Shown: one piece after another, positions 23,677 through 36,002 of the stretch
Layout of the letters: each line of letters opens with the position of its first letter
How positions within the stretch are numbered: the stretch's first letter is position 1
Source: Cyclospora cayetanensis
Lineage: Eukaryota > Apicomplexa > Conoidasida > Eucoccidiorida > Eimeriidae
Length of the DNA stretch: 64,000 nt
Assembly (NCBI RefSeq): GCF_002999335.1
Contig: NW_020312042.1
Location: forward strand, 80,103-144,102
Direction of reading: 5' to 3'
Made by a program: the position numbers and the translations under genes
The notes under the pieces: model-generated
Database searches by the model: none
What the model was told of the DNA's origin: nothing
Seen by the model: only the letters and a program-made list of their open reading frames with translations

Positions 23677-26600
23677 TTACTCTGACTGGATTGCTGCTAG
23701 CCCCACAAGGGTTCTATACAGGCCGCCCTTCTTCTGTATCAACTCGTCATGTGTGCCCACTTCGGCCACACGGCTTCCTGTCCTGTCTTCGTTGGTCAGC
23801 ACTACAATCTTGTCTGAGCCAGCATGAGGAAGAGAGGCAAGTTGGCACGAACACACAAAGCTAGCGAATGCCTGTAAATTTATGCGGCATATTAGCGATA
23901 AGCTTCTAGTGAGTAGCTAATTAGCCTCAAGGTTCCCCTAACGCATACTTCAGATGAGCAATATGGAAAACGCACCGGCATTACGGACGGTAGACAGCCT
24001 GTGGGCGACAATGATGGTGCTGCGCTTCTCTTTGGCAAGCAAATCGTCAATAGTTTTTTGGACGATCCGTTCACTTTCTGCGTCGAGAGCCGACGTTGCC
24101 TCGTCTAAAATCAAAAGCCGAGGCTTCCGAATCAATGCTCTGCAGGACAGACATGCACACAAAACGAGGGCAAGAAGAAGAACGTTACTTAGCCCCTGCC
24201 AGAGCAAATAAACAGAGAGCAGAGAGCTCTAAGCCTCAAAGGCGGGTGGCAAGGAGCATGCAAGTCTTAAACCAATCCGCGAAACCAGCTTGTTGAACCG
24301 TAACGTTTCATGCAGAGGAGGGTCTCCTTACCTTGCGATTGCGATGCGCTGTTTCTGCCCACCAGAGAGTTGTGCACCCCCTCTCCCTACGTTCGTTTGA
24401 TAGCCATTGGGGAACGAGGAAATAAAACCCGCGGCATTCGCTATCTCCGCGGCTTCTTGGACCTCGGCCTGAGACGACAGATGCCGCAGAGAATTGAAAG
24501 CGTAGCAAAAGCGCAGGAGCAGAATTTCGCACGCAAGTGAAACATCCATCCGCTAACGGGCTGTTCATGCATCGAAGCCATATCTAAAACAACCGGGTAT
24601 ACTTGAAACACAAAGCCCTTGGACGTGCGAACTACGACAGCCTCCTTGGAGCGAAGGCAAATTCCAACGCACATGGCGTGACACTTAAGATGTGAGGGTG
24701 TTGCCACAGCGATGCATGCTTGCAAATATGGGCTTTTAAGGGGCAGAAACGGAGGCATTCTAGGTGTTTGCGCAATGACAAGAAGAAATCGCACCATGGT
24801 AGCTCCTGGCTTGGAAATAGCGATGTTTTCTTCTACGGTCATGTCGAACAAGACAGGCTCCTGGCTAACAAGCCCCTCCTGTTGGCGAACAGACCTGAGG
24901 GAGCCAGAGGAATGCAAATCGGGAGGACGGCTGGTGAAGCGTCGTAAATGCGGAGAGACCTACTTCAGGAAGATGGCTAGGGTTCGGTCCTCGGCTGTCA
25001 CCCAGAAAGGGTATGCCACGTCACAGCGGATTAGCTCACACAACGTTGAGATCACGAATATCGTCATTGTCTAGCAGAATCCTCCCTTCGTGTCCACCAG
25101 CGCTGCGCTGTCGTCCGCCTCCTGTAAGAGAGGCCTTCGTCATGGCGTGCGGCACTGCGTGCACGTGGTGGCTGCTTCTCAAGTCATAGAACCGCTCCTG
25201 CAAGCGAACCCGTGTAAAATAATCTGCAGTTGCACTTCAGCAAGAATACACAGGCCCAGACTGTTACGCCCGGACTGGTACATGCAAGGGCACCGTTGTC
25301 GAGAGAAGTAAAAACTATATTAGGGGTCTCGTCGGCACCAGCAGCATGTCTCTTGCTGCCATCCCGTTTGACCGGCGTGATGCGAAAAATCGCAAGCAAC
25401 CGCTTTGCCTCGCCGGTGAGACAGTGCGCTTACCACGAGCTGAACAATCGTAGACTTTCCGCATCCTGAGGCTCCCACCAACGCAACTGATTCGCCTGCC
25501 TTGATAGAGAAGCTCAAGTTTCGGTACACCTGTAAACACAGGCAGAGGTCCTCGCCGATTACTCAAGCCATGCAAGGCCTAGTCGATCCCTGCGGGAAGA
25601 TCCTCGATCCCCATCAAGGCGAATGGATGTCCAAGTCTCTAAGTGAGAGGCTATCTAGCGTATGTAAAAAGCTACGGCACAAGCCAGCACGAGCAAGAAG
25701 CTAGGTGCTCTCACACTTCACCGCCTCAGGGTGCACGCCACTGCGCTCTGAGGCGTCAGGGAAGAGAAAACAGTGCGCAGATCAAACTACCCACCCTATT
25801 CTCTGGCCTTGTTGGATAGGTGAAGTTGATGCGGTCAAGCTCCACTGCCCCAGTAAAGCTCTCGTGGGTTAGAAGCTTTCCTCCCGAGTCACGCACATCA
25901 ATCTCCGACACCTGAATGACCTCACACGCTCCAGCGGCGAAGCATATGACAAGATGTGCAGTCTGGGGAACTTGCGCGGCTGCCATGTCGTGGTGTGCCC
26001 CCCGAAGGCTCACCCGGTCGATAAGGCCGAACACGCGATGACCTGCGGCTGCTGCTTTCGAAGAATCTGTGGTAAAGAGGACGGTTTGTCCAACAGAAGA
26101 TACCGCGAATGTCAGGGAAAGGATGGCCTGGGTAATCACTGTGACATTGCAGCCACACGGAGACCCCACAAAGCTGCGAATGGGGCAAGCGCTATTACTA
26201 GTGAGGCTACCAAGAAACAGCTCGTTTGTACGTCGAGGCGTCTAAGACGGCACGCACATACACACACCTTCAGGCTCCACTCCATGCTCCACCACAAGTT
26301 TGCTTCCGTACCACAAAGCCAGACAGTTGACGAAAAACTGTGTTGCCTGAGCGCGCAACAGTCCCCCCACAGTGCTTGTTTGGCGTTTTTGCAGGGTTCT
26401 GTTCTGCCCTGCACCGTGTTCGGCCTGCTCCCTAACATGCGTGCCCCTAGCCGCACTTGACTGAAGCCGTAAGCAAGCCCCAGAACGATGCCTTCTTTGA
26501 TCTTTGTTGCATGCTCCGACTGGATGCTCGCAGAGTAACTCTTGATGAACCTCTGGCGCCAAGCAGTCCACCGCACCACACAGCATCGCAGAAGCAACAA

Positions 26601-29600
26601 CGTGAAGGCAGCCTCCTAACTTCTTTTCTGCCGAGGGGGAAGCACCGCCGTCCGCTACAAAACGCTGCGTTTCCTGTCGCAGAGAGAGAGGGACGCAGGC
26701 TGCCTGGCCATATTCTACCTCTTCTAGACCAAACGCGCATACAACACGAATTCCAGAAGTCGCCTGGTTCATAATGGCTGGGGATCCTTGATTCTCAACT
26801 CCTGGCCGCACTGTGTGCGTTGCTGCAGGGCCTGCATGCAAAAACAAGGCAAATAGCGCCGACAGGCCTCCTGGCGTCAGATGCTCCGTCCTGGAGTACA
26901 GAAAACCTTTTGCTAACCTCTGTAGAGATGCACAGTGCGCGCAACTGCAGTTCACTGTCCCCGTACGACGAGGCATTAAGGGGAAAACGCACTGCTCATC
27001 TTAGCTTCTATGATGTTGGCTGGAATCAGCAAGACACAAAAAGCAAGGATCACCAGCGCCAGCCTCCAGTCGCCACAGAACGCGATGACAAGACCTGAAT
27101 ACGGCACAATGTCACGGCGGCTCACAAGGTGAGCCTTGGAAAGTTTTTGTTGTTGCTTGCAGAACAGTGCGCTCGAATGGCCGCACTTTTTGGCGGCCAT
27201 TCGAGCGCACTGGGAAGGCAGCAACGCACCCGTGGTGAGCGCAGCGAATACTTGAACCATGGAAACAACGTTGCCAGTACACCCAGTCTTGACATCCAGC
27301 ACGTCCGCGCTCAGAATGCTGCAGAGCTTCCCTGGTGTCAGCCGCAAACGCCGCATCCTCACGCACACAGCCAAAGCGTTCTGACTGAAGGGTCTCAGGC
27401 GGGCACTCTTTGTAGCTCTAGGGAAAAAAACACGCTACTGCTTCGCGAAAAGCGCACAGAATGGACTGGGCTTGCATGCGCCACACACCCGCATTGTTTT
27501 CTGGTGCATCAAAGAAGGCGATGTTTTGGTGGACCGTCTGAACAAACGCCCTGTCCCTCAAGATAGTTGCCACCTTATATCCGCAATAATCGATTCCATA
27601 CATCTTGACTGAGTCTGTTAAGCCTTGAGCCAAACCCAAACCGACAAGGACCAAGGCCCACTTAGCAACCTGAACAAGCAACACACATACACGTACACCG
27701 AATCGGCATCCTCTAAGCAGGCACTTTGAATGATTTCCCAGCAGTGCGGTTCTCACGCCTGGGGTTTAAAATCTACGACCACAAATGCAGTCTCCCGCAG
27801 CCACAAAAATACGCCAGCTGCAACGCGTATCGCCCTCCCTAACGTTGCAGCACACCCCATCACGAATCTCTTGAGGATCGGGATTGAAGTAAGTGGAAAT
27901 GAAATGCGCGAACGCATAACCAAAGATAGGGAAGATAACGCTGCGCCACAAAAAGAAAGCACACACATTACACGGCGTGGAAAACGAAAAGCCCATTTAT
28001 TATCTACAGCAATGGCAGCCTACGGCTTCGCACGATGAATGGATGCTGTCACCACAATACACAACCCTCCGAGACACTGATGCGTAACAACGCAGCAGCA
28101 GCAGGTACGCAGAGGTTGCTGGCAAACTAGGCATAAGGTAAAGAACCGCGCGTGTGTCAAACCAGCATAGATAGAGATAGATATACATATATATATACAT
28201 ATATCTGCTAGCACGGTGCGAAATATTGCACCATGCTGTAATATTTGTACAGATTTAGCTGTACCCGGCGCCAGCTGCTGCGATGAACGTCACAATGACC
28301 ACCGGCCAGTACTGCAAAATAATATCGTAAGTCCGCGTAATCGGCTTGGTTTCCATGCTTCGCTTAATCCCAACAATCGACGCACCTGAAAGGTGGAAAA
28401 ACAGACGCGGGTGGCTTTCTTGCAGCAGTCGAGAGGACGCATACAGGCGATTAGCTGCAACATCGCTAGGTTGGGCAGCTTTCGGGGTGCAGAGTATATC
28501 AGGACAAATTACTCACCGACACTTATAATGGATGACTTTCGTGTGTCCTGAGGGAAGGGAGAACCGCAACACGGAAACAGTGCGTTTGCCAAATAAAAAA
28601 GCTGCCTGATGCGCGTCTCAAACCTGAGCAAATCCCGGTTTGTTAGAACCGCAACTGCAAAGTAGCTTTGACAATAACTCCAGAGAACCCCCTATCCTGG
28701 TTATTTCGCGCGCGAGAGCCTACATGGCGCATGCTCTGGGCCCCCTCCAAAAGCGTATCGCCATGTACTGGTGGAGTTTCTTCTACTGTCTCCTCCTCCT
28801 CCTCCAATTCATCAACACGGGGGACCACTTGACTAGACACCAAGTGGTAGTACAGTCCTTCCTGAGCAGCAGACGGTCAGCAAGCGTCGCGCAGCTGGCA
28901 CCATTGCTGCAGGCTTTTGCTGCTTAAGGGGAACTGGAAGGCGCTACACACACTTGCCGCGTCCTCGATACACCAAGCAGAAAGCAGCAACGGCATCGGG
29001 CTGCCCACGAGGAACCTCAAGAAAAGAACAATACATCCTCGCATGCATGCGTGCCAGTGCAAATAGTTTACTGGGTCCTTCATAAGCTGATGGTGAGTCC
29101 CTTGCTGCACAACAGTCGCTCCATTAGCAGAAGGCTCTAAGACGACAATAAGGTCCGCATTCTGGATGGTGCTAAGACGATGCGCCACGATCAAGGTTGT
29201 TGCTTTGCTCGTTGCAACGAGGTTGTCCAACGCTTCCTGATCAGGCAGTGCATGCGGCATGAACCATCAAATGCCACAAGCCCTCAAACCGCAGACGGCG
29301 AGCAGCTTGGGTGGAAGCAGGGTCACATCAGCCAGGGAGCTCGCAGAGAGACCTTCAGGAGGACTTGCTAACAAGACCAAAAATAACGCAAAAACTGAAT
29401 GTTAAGAGCACCTGAACAATCTTTTCCGACTGTGTGTCCAGTGCAGATGTGGCTTCGTCGAAAATCAAAATACTGGGGCGACGGATCTGCGCGGCAGAGG
29501 ACACCCCAGAGCTCATGAATTTCTTCAACGACAAAGGTGCTCCGATATTTATCCTTTGGCACGCTAACCTGGAGGGTGAACTTTATATCTATATCTATAT

Positions 29601-30809
29601 ACACAAAGTTATTTAGCCAGTAGGTCTAACGGCTTCCGTGCATGCAAAGGTCGGCGCGCGGATAGTCATGAGACTCAATCACAGAGGTGCTTGGTATACG
29701 GATCGCATGGGCTGTACGGACCAGCGCTCTCGCGATGGCAATGCGCTGCTTCTGGCCACCAGACAGCTGCCCGCCGTATGCGCCACAGTCTGTCTCATAT
29801 CCTTCAGGGAAACGGGTAATGAATCCGTCAGCATTCGCTTGCTTTGCGGCATCCACAACCTCCTCCAAGGACACCGGCTGCGGAGATCCCATCTCGATGT
29901 TTTTTCTGACCTGAAGTACATTCCTGACGCACGGGGGGAGAGAACTATCTTAGTGGCATGCTGATGAGCAGCAGCCTCCCGTTCTAAAAGACTCGAGGCG
30001 GCCAACAAAGTCTTGGTCTGCCCATCCTGGGGGTGCGCAGTAGAATGCTGCGGCTCGTTCCACAGGTGCACTAAGTCCTCTCAACTTTGTGTAAGTGGTG
30101 TCAAGCCTTTTGCACGCGCTGCTGCTGCAATTAGGGGCTTAGGAGTTGGCATACCGTCGTTGAGAAAAGGCACGGCTCTTGACTGACAACGCCCATATGG
30201 CTTCTTAACGTCGCAACATTTATGTCCTTCACCGGGCTGTGAATAGAGAAAGCCAGATACGAAGCGAGAATTCCGACTTGAGACTGTGTGCAAAGAGCCT
30301 AGCTATCAGCTCAAGCGCAGATCCCCTGCAGGACTCTGCTTAAGCACTAGACAGCTAAGAGCAGGCAGCTTTCGCTCTTTAGCACCTGGTGAGTCAGAGC
30401 AAGAGTGCCATCTCAACAGCAATCCCAGACAGCGGAAATGTATCAAGCTCACACGCCACCAACGGTAATAGTTCCCTTGTCGCAGTCATACATTCGTTGA
30501 AGCAGCTGCAATACTGTTGACTTGCCACAGCCTACAAAGCAATGCCGAACGAAAGTTGCCGCACTATGGGTGCACATCACACAACCTTCCAGCCTCCCTT
30601 AACGCACAACCCTCAGCGAGCTAAGCATGTAGAAGCACAGATCAAAGCCTCACCAGATCCTCCGACAAGTGCAACAGATTTTCCAGCAGGGATACGAAGA
30701 TTCAGATTCGTGAAAATAGGCCTTTCTGGTCTCGTGGGGTAAGAAAATGCAACGTTCTTGAACTCGATGTCGCCATCCAGTTGGACGTCCGTCTATGAAA
30801 ACACACGTA

Positions 30810-30865
<56 letters not shown>

Positions 30866-33800
30866 AATCTGAGGAACCAGCTGGTACGTGCACCCAGACC
30901 CCTGTGAAGATGTACATGCAAGTTCCTTGCTGAACGACGAGGCAGCCAAGGTGTTTTTGGATGCGCCTTTAGGATTTACACACAGGTACACTTGGCGTCT
31001 TGTGACAGCTTACGCGCCCGCCGCCAGCGAGGGGGTCAATATGTGAGGTTCTTCCAATTAGTTCTTCCAAATCGGCAGCTGCTGTGCACGCCTAGAGGTT
31101 CGAACCACAACAACGGAACAACCTCATAATGACCACATTGCGCTCGCGGATGAGAATAACCGCCCCCTCCCCCTCTCTCCTACCCTGCCCGCGCATCAAA
31201 ACCACCATAGTCTTTTCTTCCTACAGAAAAGTCCTCTTTGAAGGGAGACAACTGTAAAAGCTTTTGAGCGTGAAGAGCCACGTACCTTGATCAAGGCCGT
31301 GCAGTTGGGGATCACCTGGCCCAACGAGAACGCACCGATTAAAATTACCAAAAACACCGTAATCGCAGAGCCTCCCGAAAAAGCTGGTTTTGGCCACGTG
31401 TTGGGGTCTGCCGGATCGACCGGAGTGTTCATACCTGTAAGCAGGAGAAAACGCGGGGAAAGTGGACGCTTCGGACTGTTACCTCCAGAATAACATGAAT
31501 TCATGAAAATGCACGTCTAAAGGTAACGTGCCAGGCGATGCACTTTCCCTCATTTATGGTGCGAGACAAACCTTGAAGGGCCTCCTCAGTGCTGTCCGCC
31601 AACAGGTGACCGCCATACCACAAACCCAAAGCGCTCATGAAGAACATGGATGCCATCAAGCCAGCCAAGCCTGCACATATTGAATTTGAATCCAGCACAG
31701 CCAAGAGAAGCAGTCTTGCAAAGCCCTTAGGAAAACGCACTGTGCGCGTGCTATTATCTGACAGCCGCTATCGTGCAAACTGTGAACGCTCACACTCACC
31801 CAGTGACACCCAAACCGATGCACGGAGCGCAGCCTTCTCGGCATGCTTGAGATTCCGCCTGTATTTTTCGGTCATATGCTCTTCCAATCCCATAGATACG
31901 ACAGTTCTCATTGCCATAAAGGCTTCCTCGCTAACAGCCCCGGCGCTGGCATAAGATTCTATGAGTGCACAGACAGAAGCGCAGGCACAGCACTTCGCCG
32001 CATCTGTTGCTGTACACCAGCAGTGCAGGAGTCACCCGTTCAGGCCAAATGCAGCAAACACACACCGGGGAAGCCACAAGCTGGTCAGCGATCAAACTTT
32101 GCAGCCGCTAAACGCCCAATGGTGTTTCGATATTTATTTGCAAACATTCAAAAAAACGCCCGTACGGTCAATTTCCTGCTTATGAATTGCCCACGCAACC
32201 AAGGCGCCGAAGCCCCCCACTACGGGAACCGCTGCCGCCGAAACCAGTGTAAGCTTCCAACTCTTGATGAAGCCAACAACAAGGGCCCCAATTATCACAA
32301 CGAAAAGCTGAATGAGCTGCATGCGTACGAAGAAAGAGGGCACAGACCAGGCCAAAGCAGCCATTAGGATCCCTCTCTTGTGAAGAGCAGGTTCTCTTCA
32401 ACTCAGTCGACTCAATTCGCAGTTCAGAGGCAGGAGTGTCAAGGGTGCGGAGTGAAAGCGTTTCGAACGCCTTATCGTATATATGTATATATATATCCGC
32501 AAACTACCACCAGCAACCCGCACCCATAATGTGCATGTGTATGAAGCATTAGGAGTGTCCATCTTAAGCAGCAGCAGTAATTGCCAAACACTACAGCGAC
32601 AATCTTTGTCAGCCTCACCATGCACAGTTTTAGGCCGATGCCGCTACGGATGGAAGCAATGTTTGATAGCAGACGTGAAGCAAGGCTCCCTACATTGCTT
32701 TGATCATACCAAGCCATGTCCTGAATTCAATATTACCCGCGCATACTTTATTGAGGAAACTCAGCTCAATAAATGCCACATCTGGCATCTTTATTTCGCA
32801 GTCAACATACAGAGTTCGGGCTCGTGCCTCACCTGCCGAACGACGGATTGAAAGTATTGCTCCTTAAAAGCCTTGACCTGCCTGTCAGCAGCGACTTCAA
32901 AACAGGCTGTTGAGACCGAACCAGAAACGAATGCAGCTAGCTGAGGAGCCGCAACTCATAAAATACCAGTTATGCGCGATTGCAATATCGCGAAGTATAA
33001 GCTGACTCCACCCCCACCACATGCACCTCCACCAGTAGCAGCGATGGCGTGCAAAAACCGCAAGTGGTGGCACAATTACATCGAAACCCGAAATCCTCTA
33101 GCTGAGCCTGAAAGCGTTCGCAGCTTACTCCTAGCCAAGCCATAAAGCGGACATAGTAATCCGTATCTAGAGTCGTATTCATTTGTTCAATAAGGTCACC
33201 AAAAACGAGAAAGAAGACGGGCTGAGCGCAAGACAGACACTCTACATGGGAATCCGCCTGTATTACAAGCCTTAGAGGAGAAAGGAGAAACCAAAAAATA
33301 CCTATTCTAGTCGCTCCGCATGCGTTTGCTGTAATACTCGATAACTCACCAGCAGTGCCCCGACACCCGCGCTCAGGAGAGTGCCGCAGAGAAGCAGTAC
33401 AACGTCAAATTTAGTCGCATGCCTACAAAACAGACCAACGTGTGCACTTTAGAAAGCTGGCAGTTCCTGACCGCCTATCGTTGAGACTGATGGCAGGCGC
33501 CATAAACAGCTCAATCTTCCTCCCCCTGAGACGAAACCCTGCCCATGCACATACGCTGATTATGTTGAGACCTCACCTGAAGGGTGGCAGCTCTAGGATG
33601 TCTCGTTTGCGCATTTTTTTCGGCTGAAAATAGCACACGCATGCCAGATCTATGCACAAGCGCACGCTTCCATGGCCTTTGTTCCCCACTTGAGTCCACA
33701 GTCTCTTTTTGCAACTCGAATTTGGGTGCATATGGACAGTCATAGGTCCCGATCGCGCTCGCTAGTTGCGAACTTTCGATGTGGTGCCCATACCTCATCC

Positions 33801-34012
33801 GCTGCGATGCTGTAGCCACCTTTATTTTCTTTTGCCTTCGCATTTACGGCTGCATTGTGGTCCGTCTGAGGGTCTTGGTGACCACTCGGCTGGGGTCCGC
33901 CACTTGGCATACCATCATTCTTTGAGCCGTCCTGTTCTCCAGGAGTTGTTCCGCTATGATTTTCTACAAGTAATGTTTTTTCTCCCCCATGATGGGGTTC
34001 AGGGACTTCCAT
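23677..34012 (-). CDS. ABCB-type full ABC transporter (MDR/P-glycoprotein family)
   Basis: This ATP-driven membrane exporter has the order TMD1-NBD1-TMD2-NBD2 and roughly two dozen or more exons. Verified first exons are 34012-33794, 33623-33577, 33422-33350 and 33221-33129, in consistent phase from [14 protein letters not shown]. An extra upstream frame begins at TTG and was not used. TMD1 runs to about 31.0 kb. NBD1 (about 30.8-28.9 kb) has Walker A GGSGCGKST split by an intron, signature [14 protein letters not shown], Walker [13 protein letters not shown] and H-loop [14 protein letters not shown]. An acidic linker with [12 protein letters not shown] follows. TMD2 spans about 28.4-25.9 kb. 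NBD2 has [41 protein letters not shown] and [13 protein letters not shown], and the protein ends [10 protein letters not shown] with TAA at 23679-23677. Both ATP sites look canonical. The substrate cannot be told from sequence. Confidence 0.93.
27165..27212. repeat. Perfect 20-bp inverted repeat inside an ABC transporter intron
   Basis: The arms at 27165-27184 and 27193-27212 are exact reverse complements separated by an 8-base loop. It sits in a short intron, about 27232 to 27099, between the exon encoding [10 protein letters not shown] and the one encoding [14 protein letters not shown]. The pre-mRNA would form a strong hairpin close to the splice donor. Confidence 0.85.
28168..28206. repeat. 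AT/GATA microsatellite in an intron
   Basis: A run of ATAGATAGAGATAGATATAC passes into an (AT)n tract. It lies between exons of the ABC transporter's second membrane domain. Confidence 0.9.
30811..30866. repeat. (CT)n-(TA)n compound microsatellite in an intron
   Basis: A CT run is followed directly by a TA run with one interruption. It lies just upstream, in minus-strand sense, of the exon that starts NBD1. Confidence 0.95.
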
Positions 34013-34970
34013 TGTGAGGTTGTTAAGGTTCAGGCAGGACACACAGTTACCGGTTGGAAGTCTCCCGCGTCGCAGTGTGTAGTCTCCAGCACAGAACACA
34101 CTTGAAAACCACAAAGTGACGTATAAAATAGCAAATCCCAAGGTTCAGGACGCAATCGATATAAAGTGCAGCACAATTATGCAGTGAATCGGATTCAACA
34201 GAATTAGCTCTCGAGTTTACATGCAGCCCGCGCTGATCTTTCGTTGTCTGGAATCCACACTGCTTCGAGCCACCGTGAGGATTTTACTTCGACGCAAATA
34301 TTGTAGAAATAATAGGAAAAAGACCACTTTAGACGCCCAGCGGCCATGTCGCTAAGCATACGGAATGGGGGGACACTGCAGGATCAAACCATTACTCTCG
34401 AGGGCCGAAGTACGTTAGTCAGTTGCACTGCACTCGCTGCATTAGTCAAAGAGTTAATTTATACAGTACCATTTTTTCCTTATCTGTATTTTGTGGGATG
34501 TGTTGCCGAGTAGGGTTACCCATGCATTGGGCGTAACGGTATTTCGTGTGCGCGTGCGCTAGTTGCTGTATCGGACGGGGTGCAAGCACTCGGATTGCTT
34601 AAAAGGTTCCGCAACGTATCCCTACCTCAACGTCTTCCCTAGTGCCAAAACCCATAGGGTGAGGGTAAGGATATGAGAGAGGGATTTCTTAGAGGAAACA
34701 CCAAACAAGTTTCCAGTACGTGTTGTATGGCTTGCGGGGCGTCTCTGACAGGAATCCAGGAGAACCGCTACAAGCTTGAACTTCTTATGGCAGCAATTCG
34801 GTGAAATATATCCTGGACATATGGAATTTGAAGGGGGCAATGATGCTTCATAGTGTGTCTCCACATGGAGGCACCCTCTAATTTTAACGTGGTTGGTTCC
34901 ACCCAGGCACTGTCCACCACACTAGTTATACTAAGCTAAGAATCGGCGCAGCTTTAGAAGACATTAAAGT
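34013..34970. other. Upstream region of the ABC transporter
   Basis: This interval should include the transporter's promoter and 5' UTR. I see no recognisable coding motif. An 80-residue minus-strand frame at 34864-34622 has no known features. Confidence 0.4.
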
Positions 34971-34979
34971 CAGTTTGTA

Positions 34980-35640
34980 TTGAAACTCTTTCCATAAAAG
35001 GCTCCTCTCCTTCCCCTGCGGGCGACTCACAAAACTCCCGAAAGTGAAGGGAGAGGGACAGCTAAGGTGTGCATACGTTTACGCTCTATGCATCCCGAGC
35101 ATTCACCGCCAGCTCCACATACCATCTGCAGCACAGGCACACACTGTTGATTTTCGTTTCAAGCTAGCTCGGTAAAACAACGCACAAGTGGCACATACGA
35201 ACAGCCAAATTGATTGCGAATTCTCTACTGCCCCAAAATTTAATATAACTTGCATAATACATAGTTCGGAATCTTCTCGATGAGCTATCTACATCTTCTT
35301 CCCATCCATTATGAGATATACTTTCTCTTGTTCCATACCTGTCTGTCGAGACCAGCTACCCACAGGGCAGCCGGGAGAGTTCTCACCCTATCGGATTCCC
35401 GAGGCAGGCAAAAGAGCAACAAACCGTGCAAATAAGGAAACCAAACGCAGCTGCTCGTTAAAAAAATAGCTGGAAAAGGAAAAACACAAGCACGAGGCAG
35501 CACCGAATGAGGGGCCAACCCAACACTTTGGCGGCAGCGCGGTGGCTCGCTGCCGCCAAAGCGCGGAAATCTAAGCCTTTTGCTACGAGAAAATGGAAGC
35601 CAGGTAATATGTGCAGGGGATATCAGAACACAACCTAGCT
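34980..35640 (-). repeat. LTR copy B with 14-bp hairpin
   Basis: This segment of about 0.66 kb matches LTR copies A and C. It holds a perfect inverted repeat of 14-base arms at 35526-35539 and 35548-35561 around an 8-base loop, at the same relative place as the hairpin in copy C. Its lower-coordinate part matches copy E. It follows relic B in minus-strand order, as a 3' LTR would. Confidence 0.6.
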
Positions 35641-36002
35641 ACGCAGTCTCTCCGCTACCCATAGGGTGATTTCTGCACGCAAAGACAGCTGCTGCATTCA
35701 GCCTAGTCGAAGTTAAAGCCACAAAAGCAGCACATGAAAGAATTTAAAGAAATCATATCTGAGTTCCTCATAAACCTTAGTGCAGAGAGCACCTTAATAG
35801 TAACAACCTGGAGCTGCTACAGCAATATTTATGGATGAAGGTAGCTGATTCAGGCAGAGTATGTGCTGGGGAAGAACAATTACGAAGGAACCCAAGGACG
35901 ACCGTCCATGGCCACTGGCGCGGTGAGCCAAACAGAGCCGCTAAGTCTTTCGCAGGCAACGAAGCTCAAAATTGATTATGCATTACCTATTGGCGCGATT
36001 TC

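Noticed and set aside
34013..34141. N-terminal extension of the ABC transporter frame to 34141
   Set aside because: The extension starts with TTG. The first ATG at 34012 gives a normal hydrophilic N-terminus in phase with the next exon.
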